Of a stretch of DNA of 64,000 nt, positions 33,377-44,328 are shown in pieces. The DNA comes from Emmonsiellopsis sp. PD_33 (lineage: Eukaryota > Ascomycota > Eurotiomycetes > Onygenales > Ajellomycetaceae). Every line of letters begins with the position of its first letter. Position 1 is the stretch's first letter. The stretch is taken from the NCBI GenBank assembly GCA_032988165.1, contig JANTQF010000135.1, positions 23,611 through 87,610 of the forward strand. The letters are read 5' to 3'. The position numbers were made by a program, and so were the translations under genes. Below the pieces are notes generated by a model, which was given only the letters and a program-made list of their open reading frames with translations, ran no database searches and was not told the DNA's origin.

Positions 33377-35388
33377 CTATTCTAGACTCCGGTCTGTCCC
33401 CTTCGCCCACGCCCTCAGCACGTTCTTCTTCAGCTTCCCCGTGCTTGTCTTGGGGAGCTCTGCCACCACCTCGACTTCTCTTGGAACCATGAACCGGCTG
33501 ATCCCGCTCGCATGCTTCGCCCACTCAATGACGTCTGTCCCTTGCAGCCGCTTCCCGCTCTGCACCGTGACGAAGGCTTTTGGCCGCTCACCCCAGTGCG
33601 AGTCTGGCACCGCGACAACTCCTGCCTCCAGAATGTCGGGATGCGTAGAGAGCATGGACTCGAGTGCCACCGAGGATATGTTCTCGCCGCCTAAAAGAGA
33701 AGCACCAGAGTTTAGCAGACATGTATGAAGCACAGGAGCCCCAAAAGTGACTTACCACTGATAATAATATCCTTCGCTCGATCTAAGATTTGTATCGCAC
33801 CATCGGGATGCCACACAGCCAGATCCCCCGAATGCATCACACCGCCCGCAAACATCTTCCTCGTCGCCTCTGCATCTTTATAATAGCCCCGAGCACAAAT
33901 ATTCCCAATAAACACAATCTCCCCGATCTCTTTTCCGTTCTTCTCCACGTCGATCACCGTGCCCTCCGGAACGTCCGCCTTTATTACACGAACCGGAAGA
34001 CTAGTCAGGAAGCCATGTCCCTGTCGAGCCATTTTCTGATACTTCTCTTCTACTGGGATCGTGTCCCATGCGGGCAGATAGTAGCCCTTTGTAATTGGTC
34101 CGTACGTTTCAGTGAGCCCATAGACGTGAACTGGATGCAGGTTCAGTTTGGTCATTTGCTGGAACAGATGTGGCGTAGGCGGGCTTGCGGCAACGGTAAC
34201 CCGCACGGGGTTCGGAAGAACTGAGGCCTCCTTCGAACTACAGAGAATTGTATTGACCGTTGGAGCAGCGTTGAAATGGGTGACACCCTCTTCTTTAAGC
34301 AGTTTCCATATCAAGGGGTAGTCAATCTTGCGTAGACAGTAATGTGTGCCTCTGACGGCTGTTACGGCCCATGGAAATGTCCATCCTATAAATCCGATTA
34401 GTGAAGAAGCCACCAGGAAGAACAATTGCCGATATAAACTAACCCATAGCATGAAACATGGGCAAAGTCCAAAGATACCGACAACGGCCCTGATGGAAAT
34501 TCAAACCAGACTCAATCACATTCGCCAGAGTCGCCAAGTAACAGCCCCGATGAATATACTCCACGCCCTTGGGCCGTGAAGTGGTTCCGCTCGTGTACGC
34601 CAGGGCTATGAGAGCATCTTCATCCGGTGTTTGAGCTTCCAGCCCTTCCCAGCCATGGGCCCCATTGGCACGGTCAAAATCAAGCCCCTCCAGGACGGCC
34701 TGGTCGAATGGCCCACTAAGCTGCCCCTCTATCGCATCCGTGTCCGTGTCGATAATCAATGGTATATGAGGGTGGCCTCTGCGGAATTCGTCGAGCAAAT
34801 GTACATATTCTTGATCGACGATGATGGCCTCCGCCTCGGAATGGTCGAGAATGTACGCAATGTCTTCTGGCTTTAATCTATAATTGACCGCTAGAAGCTG
34901 GTCTTAGCATGGGTGGTGGTTGGGTAAGGGAAGAGCAGATTTGGTTTTATTTTCCATACAAACATTGACCGCGCCAGCGGCAGCGATTCCAAAAATCGAT
35001 TCCAGGAATGCAGGAGTGTTGGGACATAGTATGCCCACTCTCTTATACCCCTGCTTTTTCACATAATACGCAAACCCGCGCGCCCGATCAGCGACCTCGA
35101 TGTATGACCTTCTCAGCACTTTGTTGTTTGCGGTGACGTGGTAGATGGCTTGGGCCTGTGAATAAGATAACAAACAAAACTCAATTAGCGAAAAGAGAAT
35201 TTAGAGGAACTATTTGTGGCCCAAGAAAGGGGACATACATCCGGCTCAATGGCGGCGGCGCGGGGGAGAAAGAATGTGGGCGAGAGGGTGTGTCGATTGA
35301 AGCTGTGGGATTGGGAATCCGGGGTTGAATGGCATGCGGGGAGGAAGTGCTGGGTGAGGTTTCGCAGGCGATTTGCGGGGCCCGACAT
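33377..35388 (-). CDS. AMP-binding acyl-CoA synthetase with N-terminal PTS2-like signal
   Basis: Five exons (35388-35239, 35155-34960, 34890-34444, 34385-33756, 33690-33377) encode about 578 residues. The motifs of the adenylate-forming family occur in order: GILCPNTPAFLE, AVNYRLKPEDIAYIL-type region, phosphate loop ALAYTSGTTSRPKGV, LPMFHAMGW, the adenine motif VYGLTETYGP, SGDLAVWHPDGAIQILDRAKDIIISGGENIS, and the catalytic lysine region LPKTSTGKLKK near the end. The enzyme activates a carboxylic acid to its acyl-AMP and then to a CoA thioester. Residues 7-15 (RLRNLTQHF) match the peroxisomal PTS2 consensus, and the C terminus is not a PTS1. In Aspergillus the mevalonyl-CoA ligase SidI of siderophore synthesis is a PTS2-targeted member of this superfamily, so SidI is a candidate identity. 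Another peroxisomal acyl-CoA ligase is equally possible. The second intron boundary (donor GTATGG) is the least certain. Confidence 0.85.
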
Positions 35389-36066
35389 GGCTACGAAGGA
35401 TAAAATGAACGGCTAACTGAAATGAACGAGCGAATGGAAAGATAATAGACACTTCCTCAGGGGCGGAGGAACTGTCTGCGGGGGAGAGCAGTGTCCTTTT
35501 AAGCTGCACGCGGCTATTGCTGCTCGGCTATCCTGTCCAACCCCGAAGCTGGGCGCTTGCCGTTCCTCCGCGCCCGAGTTTAGCCCGAGCTACACCCCGA
35601 GGTCACCCAACCCCACAAACTGACTATCATATGTCCGTTCCGGGGCCCAGTTGGTTTCGAATTACCGGGTATCACAATTAATGGGGAAATAGGATGGGGG
35701 ATTGGCGGAATGGTGGAGGAGACGGGCACACATATCCGCACATACAAACAAGCAAAGTAGGTAGCGGAAATCGGGAACTATTGAGCAAGAAAACCATTTG
35801 GATTAAGCGCCATTGGAGAAATTCGAGTAGACGGGTAAAAGGTTTATGAACAAGGCTTCCCCCCAAAACGGCACCCCCAGCTAAAAAGAAATGTATCAAT
35901 TTTTCCTGTGCCCTTTTTTTTTCTTTCAATCACTTTGCCCTTGATTCATTAAAGGTTTTTCGTGAATAGTTATAGGTACAGGCCGATTGGTTTTGCCGTT
36001 CCGCCCACATTGCACCGACCCATCTACCCGCATCAAAGAACCTAAGCCAACCCTCCCACACAACAT
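35389..36066. other. Promoter of the acyl-CoA synthetase and 3' flank of RPL16
   Basis: No coding sequence was recognised. The left part is the upstream region of the ligase gene and the right part (about 35900-36066) is the 3' UTR of the ribosomal protein gene. Confidence 0.45.
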
Positions 36067-37080
36067 CTAATAACCGAACTCCGCCAACTGGGTCTTGGTC
36101 TTTTGATCCACGTTGGCAGTCTTCTGGGCCTGTGCGAGCTGTCTCCGGGCAGCCTTCTTGCGCTCGTAGTATGCGGAACCCTTGACCTTTCTCCTCTCCT
36201 CGAGTCTGTTCCAACCAAAAAACGCGCAGTTAGCAAACCAATCATTACCCAAAACCCATACAACCCATATTCCACATAACACATCGGATAACTGGGGACT
36301 GACCTGGCAACAACGTCCTGGTATTTCCAGCCAACCTCATGGCTCAACCGTCCAACGGTGCAGTATTTGCGGCCGGGCTTCAGTCTGAGGACGCGCAGGG
36401 CCTGGGGAACAACAACTCGCTTCTTCTTGTCGTATGGTGGTGGGACACCCTCGAAGACCTTCAGTCTCTCCATGGCGGCGGCACCACGGGCGCTCTTGTG
36501 AGGAATCATGCCCCGGACGGCCTTGTAGAAGATGCGCGAAGGAGCACGGAAATGGAAAGGACCTACAACCCCCCCGTATTAGTGGGCTGTCCGCTTTGAA
36601 CACATTATCGTATCGTGGGAAGAACCGTCTCACCTCCTCGAGTTGGGTTGAAACGAGTGATCTTGCGGAGGTAGGCGTGGTACTTCACTATATAGGGCGA
36701 AATATCGAGTTAGTCGCAACGTCATAAACCCCCATATCGAAATTGTCCACGTCTTTTATCTCATCGCATCCATTCCGGTTTTCCATCCAAAAAAGAAAGG
36801 GTATATCGTACGCTTAGCGCGGAAGAATTCGCCGGAGATGTTGAGGGCTTCACATCGCACAACGACAATCTTTTGGCCATTGAGCAGCTGCTTGGCGACT
36901 GTGCTGGCCAGGCGACCAAGAAGATGCCCCTTGCCGTCGATGACGACCTATATATCCATCACAAAATTCCGTTAGTCTCTCTCTTATATCCTGACGGGTT
37001 CGGAAAGCGAAAGTCGAGGAGCGAAGGGAGGGCAAGCAAGCAGGCAAGCAACAACGCACCACTGGCTCGAAGGTGGACAT
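36067..37080 (-). CDS. RPL16: 60S ribosomal protein L16 (uL13, L13a)
   Basis: Five exons (37080-37060, 36947-36812, 36687-36634, 36562-36304, 36205-36067) encode 202 residues. The 21-nt first exon carries MSTFEPV. Later exons give VVIDGKGHLLGRLAS, KQLLNGQKIVVVRCEALNISGEFFR, YHAYLRKITRFNPTRGGPFHFRAPSRIFYKAVRGM, KTARG-like HKSARGAAAMERLKVFEG, PPPYDKKKRVVVPQALRVLRLKPGRKY, and an alanine/lysine-rich tail ending LAEFGY. This aligns end to end with yeast Rpl16. It is a large-subunit protein near the polypeptide exit side. The small early exons and several introns of about 70-120 bp are typical of fungal ribosomal protein genes. All five exons keep phase. The first donor is GTGCGT. A Tbf1-like AGCCCTAA box lies about 200 bp upstream. 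Confidence 0.96.
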
Positions 37081-39591
37081 CCTGTTCTGTCACCGGTTCA
37101 CGAGGCAAATATCCAGCAAGGCGATGAGCTACGCTCCGGGATACACCTTGTGTTGTCGGGTGTATTGTCGGGTTGGTTGTCGGTGTCGTTGCGGTCTCCT
37201 TCAAACCACGAAGTCGTCGAGAGGATCGAAGGGAGTGAATGGCTAAGCGAGGCTAGTTTGTGTGGAAGAATTGAGGGTCCCAGCCCTAAGTTGCCCAATT
37301 AAACTAGCCCGGTCACGTGATACAAGAAAAAACCTATGGATCGCAACTTAGCAACATCGTAACATTTTACTACCTTTACACCTCTTGATACTTTCCCAGT
37401 CATTGGAATTCCAGCTACTGCCTACGAAGATTGCGGGATGAATCTGTTTAATTGTATGAATTCATTCCCAACGCCAATTCTACACACTTCGATCGCCTAT
37501 GCTGGTTTCCATCTCCTGGAAATGATCCCGAATCTCTAAAAGCTGTATCGCCGCGAGGTCCCCTGGCTACCTAGGTAATGGGCTAGGCCAAGTATACATC
37601 GCCTAGGTCTACTCCAGGGGAACGCAGGATCCAACCTTAATTTTCCTGTCACTGAGCTGACAAAGAGCGTTGCAACTCTTGATAACTTGTTCCTGATTAG
37701 CAAGGCAGCATGACAGCAACTTTACCTACCCAGCGTCCACAATATATCGACGACCACACCTAACCAAGTCCAATCATGCATTCCAGGGACCGCAGCCAAG
37801 ATGATGTTGGGCGTAATTTTCAAAGTTCCCTGAAAGAACCTGGACATCAAAGTTTGGGGACCTTTGAAAAGCGCTCATGACAGACAATTTAGCTCCAGTA
37901 TATTCTGTCTCGCGCCTCTCCTACATTTATCGCACCGCCGTTCAACCGCACGAGTCGCCGAAATGAACCAGCCCGCCTTTGCCGAGTCCACCGCAGTTGT
38001 TATTGGCAAGAGCCTAATAGGAACTTCCCAGGTTTTTCTTCATAGCAATCCCAGCTCCAACAAATGATGAACCGTGTGCCTGTGGCCACCTGTAAGGCAA
38101 GCCTGAGCGGAACTAGGGCTCCGCGGACATGAATCAAGTATATCGAACGAGATATTGCATTCATATCCCTAAATTCTTTTAGTAATTCCACATCTGGAAC
38201 ATACAGGTATCAGCCAAGCGGGGTTTATGATTTGCACACCCAGGAGCTCCCTAGCCATACATGGTTACCAAGATGAGAACCAGATCGTGATGTAGATGAA
38301 ATGAGAGAAGATTGAATAGACGACGACAATCGTTCGCGGGGCGTACGCGCGCTTAAGTTTCTACATCGACGAGGTCCAGCGCTTATTTACAGTTTCTCGC
38401 TCAGATAAACTTTCTTAGCTCCCGACTAGTGAGTTCAAGACAAGCGCGCTGCAAGATGCCCACCATCGTCGACTCCACATCTTTCTCTGGACGTCTGTGG
38501 CAGCGTTGAAGCCGGGGTAGGATTAGTTGACGACAATTCCGGAATCTTACCCCACCACATGAACGTGTTTATCTGGGGATTTGGACCTACAAGCCGGGTT
38601 GGGACAGTTGGTTTGAGGGAGAACGCCTGCTTTTAGCCAAATCGGACTGAATCTTGCTGTGGAAAACAGGGTACGTCACTAAAATAGGAGCACTTCGCCC
38701 ATTTGATATCCTAGGTCACAGAGCGCGCGAGGATCTCGGAAGCCCTAGTCTCCCAGAGTACAGGAAGCCTCAATTCGACGCTATCTTGGAATTGTTCAGC
38801 AGTAGCACCTACCTGTACCCCCTCAAGGTGGTGCACCGTGACAGTAGAGTTTGTCTGGTTGGTTCCCAAATTCCTGGACGGCCTGGCGCTCGTTCGGAAT
38901 TTCAAGACTCCCTGCTGATGGTCAGCGATGTGCATTTCAGCCTAAATGGAGGTTCTGTCTTTTAGACCTCTACCTTTCTGCTGCCTCATGTTTGACTGTC
39001 CTCCGCCGTTCAGATGGTTCTAGACCAAAGTTTGGGATGGAGTCATCGGGGCGTTTCTAACCTGGAATGCGCTGGATTTATGAGAGCTAATCTTGGCAAA
39101 TAGAAAGACAGTAATTGGTCGAATAGGGGTAGTCCATTACCCTAGGTTCAAAAACGGTACCCGACGATATACAATCCGAGCCATTGCATGACTTTGGTAG
39201 TATCTATAGCAGTGTTGTTTTCCAGCGGCGGCAATTAGGGGACGGAAGAACCCTCATATGTTGCTAGCATCGTGGCGCTCATCTGTGAATTCGAACCCTC
39301 CTCTCGTGATGCGGATGAGGCGAGATAGAACTGGAGATGCAAACAGTGCAAACCGGAGAACCAAATACGAGCGGAGTCATCAGGAGCTGAACTGGATGGT
39401 TGAGGCCATTCGTCCATCTCCCTGGGCTTCCCCTGAAAATGCCGGGGAAATATTTTGTCCGCCACACTGGATATTTAATAAGTAGTCTCTTGTCCCAGCT
39501 CTTGGAAGAGACCGCTGCATAGTTACTTTCAGTTTTTAGACGTCCGAAGCCGTTGGTCAGTCCAAGGCTAACCCACCCCCTGTCTTCCACG
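37081..39591. other. Intergenic region, no gene supported
   Basis: 2.5 kb. The first 250 bp are the promoter and leader of RPL16 (minus strand). Frames at 37864-38067 and 38654-38965 have no family signals. The last about 100 bp precede the phosphoesterase start. Confidence 0.45.
37282..37289 (+). promoter_or_regulatory. Tbf1-type box (AGCCCTAA) upstream of RPL16
   Basis: AGCCCTAA matches the ARCCCTAA core bound by the telomere-repeat factor Tbf1. In many ascomycetes outside Saccharomyces, Tbf1-type sites mark ribosomal protein promoters. It lies about 200 bp upstream of the RPL16 start codon, a plausible promoter position. A single 8-bp match can arise by chance. Confidence 0.4.
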
Positions 39592-40671
39592 ATGGTTCGA
39601 ACGCGCATCGTCTGCGTCTCGGACACCCACGGTTATGGAACCCAGGATGGCGCCTTCAAACTGCCAAAGGGGGATGTGCTGATTCATGCTGGTGACCTTT
39701 CAAATCAAGGGTCATCAAGCGAACTGCGGAAGGCGGTGGAATGGATCGAGAATGCTGATTTCGAAGCGAAGATAGTGATTGCTGGTTAGACTTCCATACT
39801 TTACTCCCGTTTAAAACAATCAATAGCAGCTAGTCATGTTGACGGACAAAATTGGCTAACACCGAATTCACCTGGAGGTAACCATGATATTACCCTGGAC
39901 AGCGATTTCTACCACAAAAACTGGGAATCATTCCACAACCAAGCCCAGGAATCGACAGACGAGTGCAAGAACCTCTTTTCCAACTCCTCTTCAATCACTT
40001 ATTTGAATCACGAATCTGCTACTATCCGACTATCGAACCCCGAGGGACCACGCACAGTCTTTAAAATATTCGGCTCCCCGTACTCTCCCTACTGCGGGAA
40101 GTGGGCATTTTTATACTCTCCCGAGGAAGCTCCGGCCTTTTGGTCACAGATACCAGCAGACACTGATATCGTACTGACTCACACGCCTCCTCACTCGCAC
40201 CGCGATAAGAACGAGCATGGTAACCTAGGTTGTGAATATCTACGCCAGGCGCTATGGAGGATTCGGCCACGATTAGCGGTTTGTGGTCACGTCCACGACG
40301 GTCGAGGATACGATAGAGTCAGATGGGACCTTGAACCCCAGAGCGAATTTTTCAAGGAATTGAGCTCCACGACTGGGGAATTGCCGCCGCGGGGCAGCAA
40401 AAAGCAATCCCTCGTTGATCTTACCGGCAGAGTACGGCCCCGACTTGATAATGATGGGTCGTTGAATTCTCCATCCTCGATTCCAACGGCGAATGATGCG
40501 CCGATTCAGGATACGGCACGCGAACTCGGAGAGTCTATAGGTAGCTCGGGGAGGAATGAGACATGTATTGTTAATGCGGCCATTATGGCGACCAATTGGC
40601 CGCATCGGGGTGGTAAGAAGTTCAACACCCCTTTGGTGGTCGACCTTGACCTTCCGACGTACGAAGCATAG
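39592..40671 (+). CDS. Calcineurin-like metallophosphoesterase (MPPED/UPF0046-like)
   Basis: Two exons (39592-39784 and 39878-40671) encode 328 residues. All metal-binding motifs of the calcineurin-like superfamily are present: DTHG (residues 11-14), GDLSNQG (34-40), GNHD spanning the splice junction (65-68), TPPHSHRD and GHVHDGRG. The short N terminus, the Asn-His-Asp form and GSPYSPYCGKWAF after the core are typical of the MPPED1/2-like class III phosphodiesterase group. These are soluble enzymes of uncertain substrate in fungi. The intron begins GTTAGA and ends GGAG, giving phase 1. The C-terminal 110 residues have a Ser/Pro-rich linker followed by a conserved-looking NAAIMATNWPHRGGKKFNTPLVVDLDLP segment. 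The start was chosen at MVRTRIVCVSDTHG, since upstream codons add no conserved sequence. Confidence 0.92.
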
Positions 40672-41623
40672 CTTCATAAAGTGTCAACAGTTACGGAACT
40701 ACCAACGTTGCAATAAACATATCCATTTTTATCCCCCCTTACTATCCCCTGCGCAGCCACGTTACAAAATTAAAATAGCCCTAATAGGCCAATTAACATT
40801 GCGAAGAACGGGTAATTGTGATTTTTTTTATAGGCCAAATACTACGATATAATTCTCTTAGACCTACATCTTCCATCGAACACGCACGATAGCGGAGTGG
40901 TTATCGCGATGCCCTGCTATTAGGTGATTTTCCATCTTAAGCCAGGCATTTCCTTCGGGAGCGCAGTGCTTTCGACTTCATTTTCCCCGCTCGTTGAACC
41001 TCAACGACAAACCTATTGTTTTCTTCTTTCTTTTTGGCAATCTCTGAGACTTTCAATGTTATCATTTTCGTCTATTGTGTCTAGAGTCCAGGTTCTCCGT
41101 GCCTCCTTGCCTACTAAGATTGCATTAAGTTGACTATTCAAACAACACGGTCGTCCATTGTTGCGGACTCCCAACGTCTAGATAGACCAGCAGATGGAGT
41201 CTATCATTAACAGCACAGTGGGCCTCCCCATTACATGGTCGTCATAATCTCATCCATGCGAGGTTCGATTAATATCAGCGTTATGGATCAACCTTAGTCT
41301 CTTCGCGGTATCATTCCCAGCGTGGAGGTTGGCATGATGCATAGGAATTTCATCATTCTGAAACCAGAGTTTGAATTACGCTATCTCTGACTAAAAAATT
41401 TATTTCATTATGACTCATTCCATAGTCTTAAGTTTGAAGTCTCACGGCCGAAAATTTGACTTCTGTTCGATCTTTTGGTAACTACGCTCACTGACTCACA
41501 TCGTGGGCAGAGATCATTATCTCCATCGGCCATCAACTGCACGCATTTCTACAGTTCAATAACTGGCCCACCCAACTTCTGTCTCTTAACATCAAGTAGA
41601 CACGACGAATAACACATTGAGCG
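40672..41623. other. Intergenic region with a tRNA-like element
   Basis: No protein-coding exon was recognised. A degenerate tRNA-like sequence occurs at about 40882-40998. The remainder is A/T-rich single-copy sequence. Confidence 0.45.
40882..40998 (+). pseudogene. Possible degenerate tRNA-Ser(GCT)-like sequence
   Basis: A D-arm/A-box-like TAGCGGAGTGG is followed by an anticodon stem ATGCC (40909-40913) and GGCAT (40945-40949) enclosing CTGCTA, with GCT in the anticodon position and an intron-like insert. A short variable hairpin TCC-TTCG-GGA (40951-40960) and a TTCGACT T-loop-like motif come next. The T stem and the acceptor stem do not pair properly, so this is at best a decayed or tRNA-derived sequence. 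Confidence 0.3.
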
Positions 41624-42385
41624 ATGCCAAAATTTTTCCCTCCAAGCCTTCTGGAGAGTCCGGAAGCCCGAACGTTCTGCTTGCAGAAGCAAATCACAGA
41701 TACAGACTGCTTAAGACATCATTTGCAAGAATCTGTGTGTCTGAGCATTGATGTGGAAGGGTGCGAAGGGATCGGGGAAGGGATAACATCAATAGGTCTC
41801 GCTGTTCTGCCGTCGATTGATATTCGGCTCAGTGCGTTCTCTCCTCTGCCCTTCGAGACTCAAGAGATCGTGAGACGATATCAAATCGAGTCCTACTGCT
41901 TCTACATTGATGGTCGAAGTCGACGAAAACCACATCCCCCATTTCCCTTTGGATCCACTCTCAAGACGGCGAACCCGGGCGAAGAGATGAAAGATATCAT
42001 TGATACCATCAAACAGCGTCACGCTGGCAAGGATATCATACTCGTCGGTTGGCATCCTCATCCTCGAGAACTTCCAGCCATTCAAGCATTCGCTCCAAGC
42101 CTATTTCAGGAGATTGCCGGATGGGTAGACGTTGTCGACGTAACTCGACAGATCTGCATTTCCAATCAAGAAGATTTGACCAAAACCTGGCCACCTCTTG
42201 GTGACGTGATGCTTTCGGTAGGCTTCAGTGAGAATTGTCTACCACAACGTTTCTGTCACGGCGCTGGCAGCGACGCTATTCATACCATCATCGTTCTGGT
42301 CCGACTTCTAACATGCGACCCCGACGGACCGCCCATAGAACTGCGGCGGCGACGGCAGCTCAAGCAGTGGCAGCAGAAGCAGTAA
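41624..42385 (+). CDS. DEDD-exonuclease-like protein (Gfd2/YDR514C-type RNase H fold)
   Basis: A single exon of 253 residues. A first core strand with SIDVEG (Asp43, Glu45) followed by TSIGLAVLP matches the ExoI motif of DEDD 3'-5' exonucleases. Near the C terminus HGAGSDAIHTIIVL (His212, Asp217) fits ExoIII of the DEDDh type. Between them DIILVGWHPHPRELPAI lies where the ExoII motif should be, but its usual Asp is absent (His is seen). The order and spacing resemble the fungal Gfd2/YDR514C-like domain. It may therefore be an inactive or altered nuclease. The Arg/Gln-rich C terminus (RRRRQLKQWQQKQ) is basic. No partner gene gives context. The family call is tentative. Confidence 0.55.
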   Translation: MPKFFPPSLLESPEARTFCLQKQITDTDCLRHHLQESVCLSIDVEGCEGIGEGITSIGLAVLPSIDIRLSAFSPLPFETQEIVRRYQIESYCFYIDGRSRRKPHPPFPFGSTLKTANPGEEMKDIIDTIKQRHAGKDIILVGWHPHPRELPAIQAFAPSLFQEIAGWVDVVDVTRQICISNQEDLTKTWPPLGDVMLSVGFSENCLPQRFCHGAGSDAIHTIIVLVRLLTCDPDGPPIELRRRRQLKQWQQKQ

Positions 42386-42654
42386 CAGCAGCAGTGTATG
42401 TAGCGCGCCTCACGCTACCAAACCCCTTCCTTGATTGAGGGGTCATCCATCACCATATATATTCTTTCTGGCTGTACGCCACAATTGATGATTTTTTGTC
42501 AGGCACCGTGGTCACATACCCGGTTTCCTTCCACTGCTCGTCTCGCCACGAAGTAGATTCGATCCATCGAGCTTTTCGTCCTTCAAACATTTTTAAGATT
42601 CAGGTCCTTTCTGTTTGGGCTGGGCTGTTCAGAATGATGAGCTTCTTCACCGAC
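42386..42654. other. Convergent spacer
   Basis: A short spacer between the exonuclease-like gene and the 3' end of the hydrolase pseudogene. Nothing was recognised. Confidence 0.4.
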
Positions 42655-43821
42655 CTACTTCGAAGATTCCGAAAAGGATGAGATAACCCAGGAAACGATC
42701 AGTAAGCTCATCTTGCTTGGCTTCCGATGAACCGAAAAATCAAACAGGGGGCCATCATGCGCTTCGTCTGGAGCCATATATGTAACTAAATTATTCCCTT
42801 TGATCCTGCGTCGAAGTATGTCGATGACTTTATCTATGTGGTCGCGGAAGATCTCCTCCTGGCCGCCAGTGACCAGCATGTGCTCGACCGCGTCGTTCAC
42901 ATTATCCCACCATTCCTCTGGAACGTCCAAAGACATGCCCCAGCCTTTTCCCCGGGATACTTCTTCTTTCCAGGGTGAATTGTCTACTAGCAGCTTACCC
43001 CATTCCCTCACGGTATATGGAGCGAGCACATCAGTGCTAAAGTGAGTTCCATAGGAACGCGTATAACAATCGTAAGACAGAAGCGGGAATACGGTGAAAC
43101 ATCCCTTGAGGCGATCTGAAGCTTTCGCTTTCAGAAGTGGGTTGGTCGAATCGGGATACGGATGCATGAGGGCGGAAACAATGGAAAGAGATAAATGGCC
43201 TCCGGCAGAGTCTCCTCCAATGATGATCTAGGTTAGGTATTAGTGGGTGGTAGGGGAAACATTTGGTATAAGTTTTTGTGTATACATTTGATAAAGAGCG
43301 CCCATTAGCTTGTAGATGCTGTATTGCCAGTATGGCTTGGGGAAATTGCCTTGGATAAGGCCGCTCTGGGATAAGTTCTAGAAGGCGTTAGATCGAAATA
43401 TAAAGTACTGACTTGTCTGGAAAGACTCACCATATTCCAGCAGACAGACACTTAGGCCAATGTCAGGATCTTATGCAGCTTTTTCTTAAATGCGCTATCC
43501 ACTCAAGATGCCCATCAGCGAGTGTCATAACATAACCACCGCCTAAAAGTATTGATTAGCAAACACCCCCTAATCCATCTCGACCTTGAAATTAAGGGGT
43601 AGATGACCGTGGAAGAACAACACAACATTTTCAGCTGTCTTTGGCCCAAGCCAGAGAAGACGAGTATATCCATCCTCCAACGTTTCGACATCGTGGATTG
43701 AATTGCTGCGCTGTCCATTTTTCCTGACCCATGTCTCGTATCTATCCAGCGTGGAAGGAAGGATGGCTTGGATATGATGATGCGGCAGGTGGACCATGGG
43801 TGTTTTGGTAGAAGCGTTCAT
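42655..43821 (-). pseudogene. Alpha/beta-hydrolase (HGG/GDSAGG esterase family) pseudogene
   Basis: Recognisable exons on the minus strand are 43821-43608 (TAENVVLFFHG), 43542-43431, 43377-43286 (ELIPERPYPRQFPQAILAIQHLQ) and 43227-42655. The oxyanion motif HGGGY, the nucleophile elbow GGDSAGGH, a QEEIFRD acid region and the DEAHDGP histidine are all present, as in hormone-sensitive-lipase type esterases. The second exon is broken. After HLRK an apparent 1-nt insertion in an A-run shifts the frame. In the shifted frame a TAA stop sits just before DPDIGLSVCLLEY, which is intact conserved sequence leading correctly into the next exon. Two independent lesions in about 20 bp make a sequencing slip unlikely to explain all. 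Introns elsewhere still splice in phase, so the loss looks recent. The N terminus upstream of 43821 is unclear. The gene is divergent from the monooxygenase at 44329. Confidence 0.78.
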
Positions 43822-44328
43822 TAACGTCGCCCCTAAAGGAAGTCGTTGAATCTATGCTCGAATTGCACCCCGAAAAACTGGAGATTAACGAGGGGGGTAC
43901 CCGAAAGAGTAGAACGGCAAGGAAGGCGGAGCCTCTGGGCAAACAAAAGTTTCTGTGGTGCCATGACGAGACGTAGCAAAACCTGTCATTGGGCAAATGA
44001 ATCAATACATTGAAATTGATCACTTATACTCTTATTCTCGGTCAATCCGTGTGTGAGGGCTGGGTTGGTGTCTTTCGCGTCAAATGCAAAGCCGACTATT
44101 TACGGAGTACTCCGGAGTGGTAGTAGCGCTACCCCACAGCCTCCAAGGTTTGTAACTTGTAGGGGGCCGGGATGGTACCTAGTCAGCCGGATCCAGGCGG
44201 TTTTGAAATTCTCCGAGTATTACTAATATCTGGGCAGATTAATATAAATATCTTTATTAGTTCTCAAGCTCAAAAAAGCACATAGGGAGATAGATCATTC
44301 CTATCGCAAGCCAATCTGTCATACCACC
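43822..44328. promoter_or_regulatory. Divergent promoter region: hydrolase pseudogene / monooxygenase
   Basis: About 500 bp separate the two divergent genes, an arrangement that usually means shared regulation. Part of the left side may hold a degraded 5' exon of the hydrolase (a frame starting MAPQKLLFAQRL at about 43960). No specific binding site was assigned. Confidence 0.45.

Noticed and set aside
38654..38965. 103-codon frame
   Set aside because: No recognisable domain, antisense frame of similar size, and no splice partners found.
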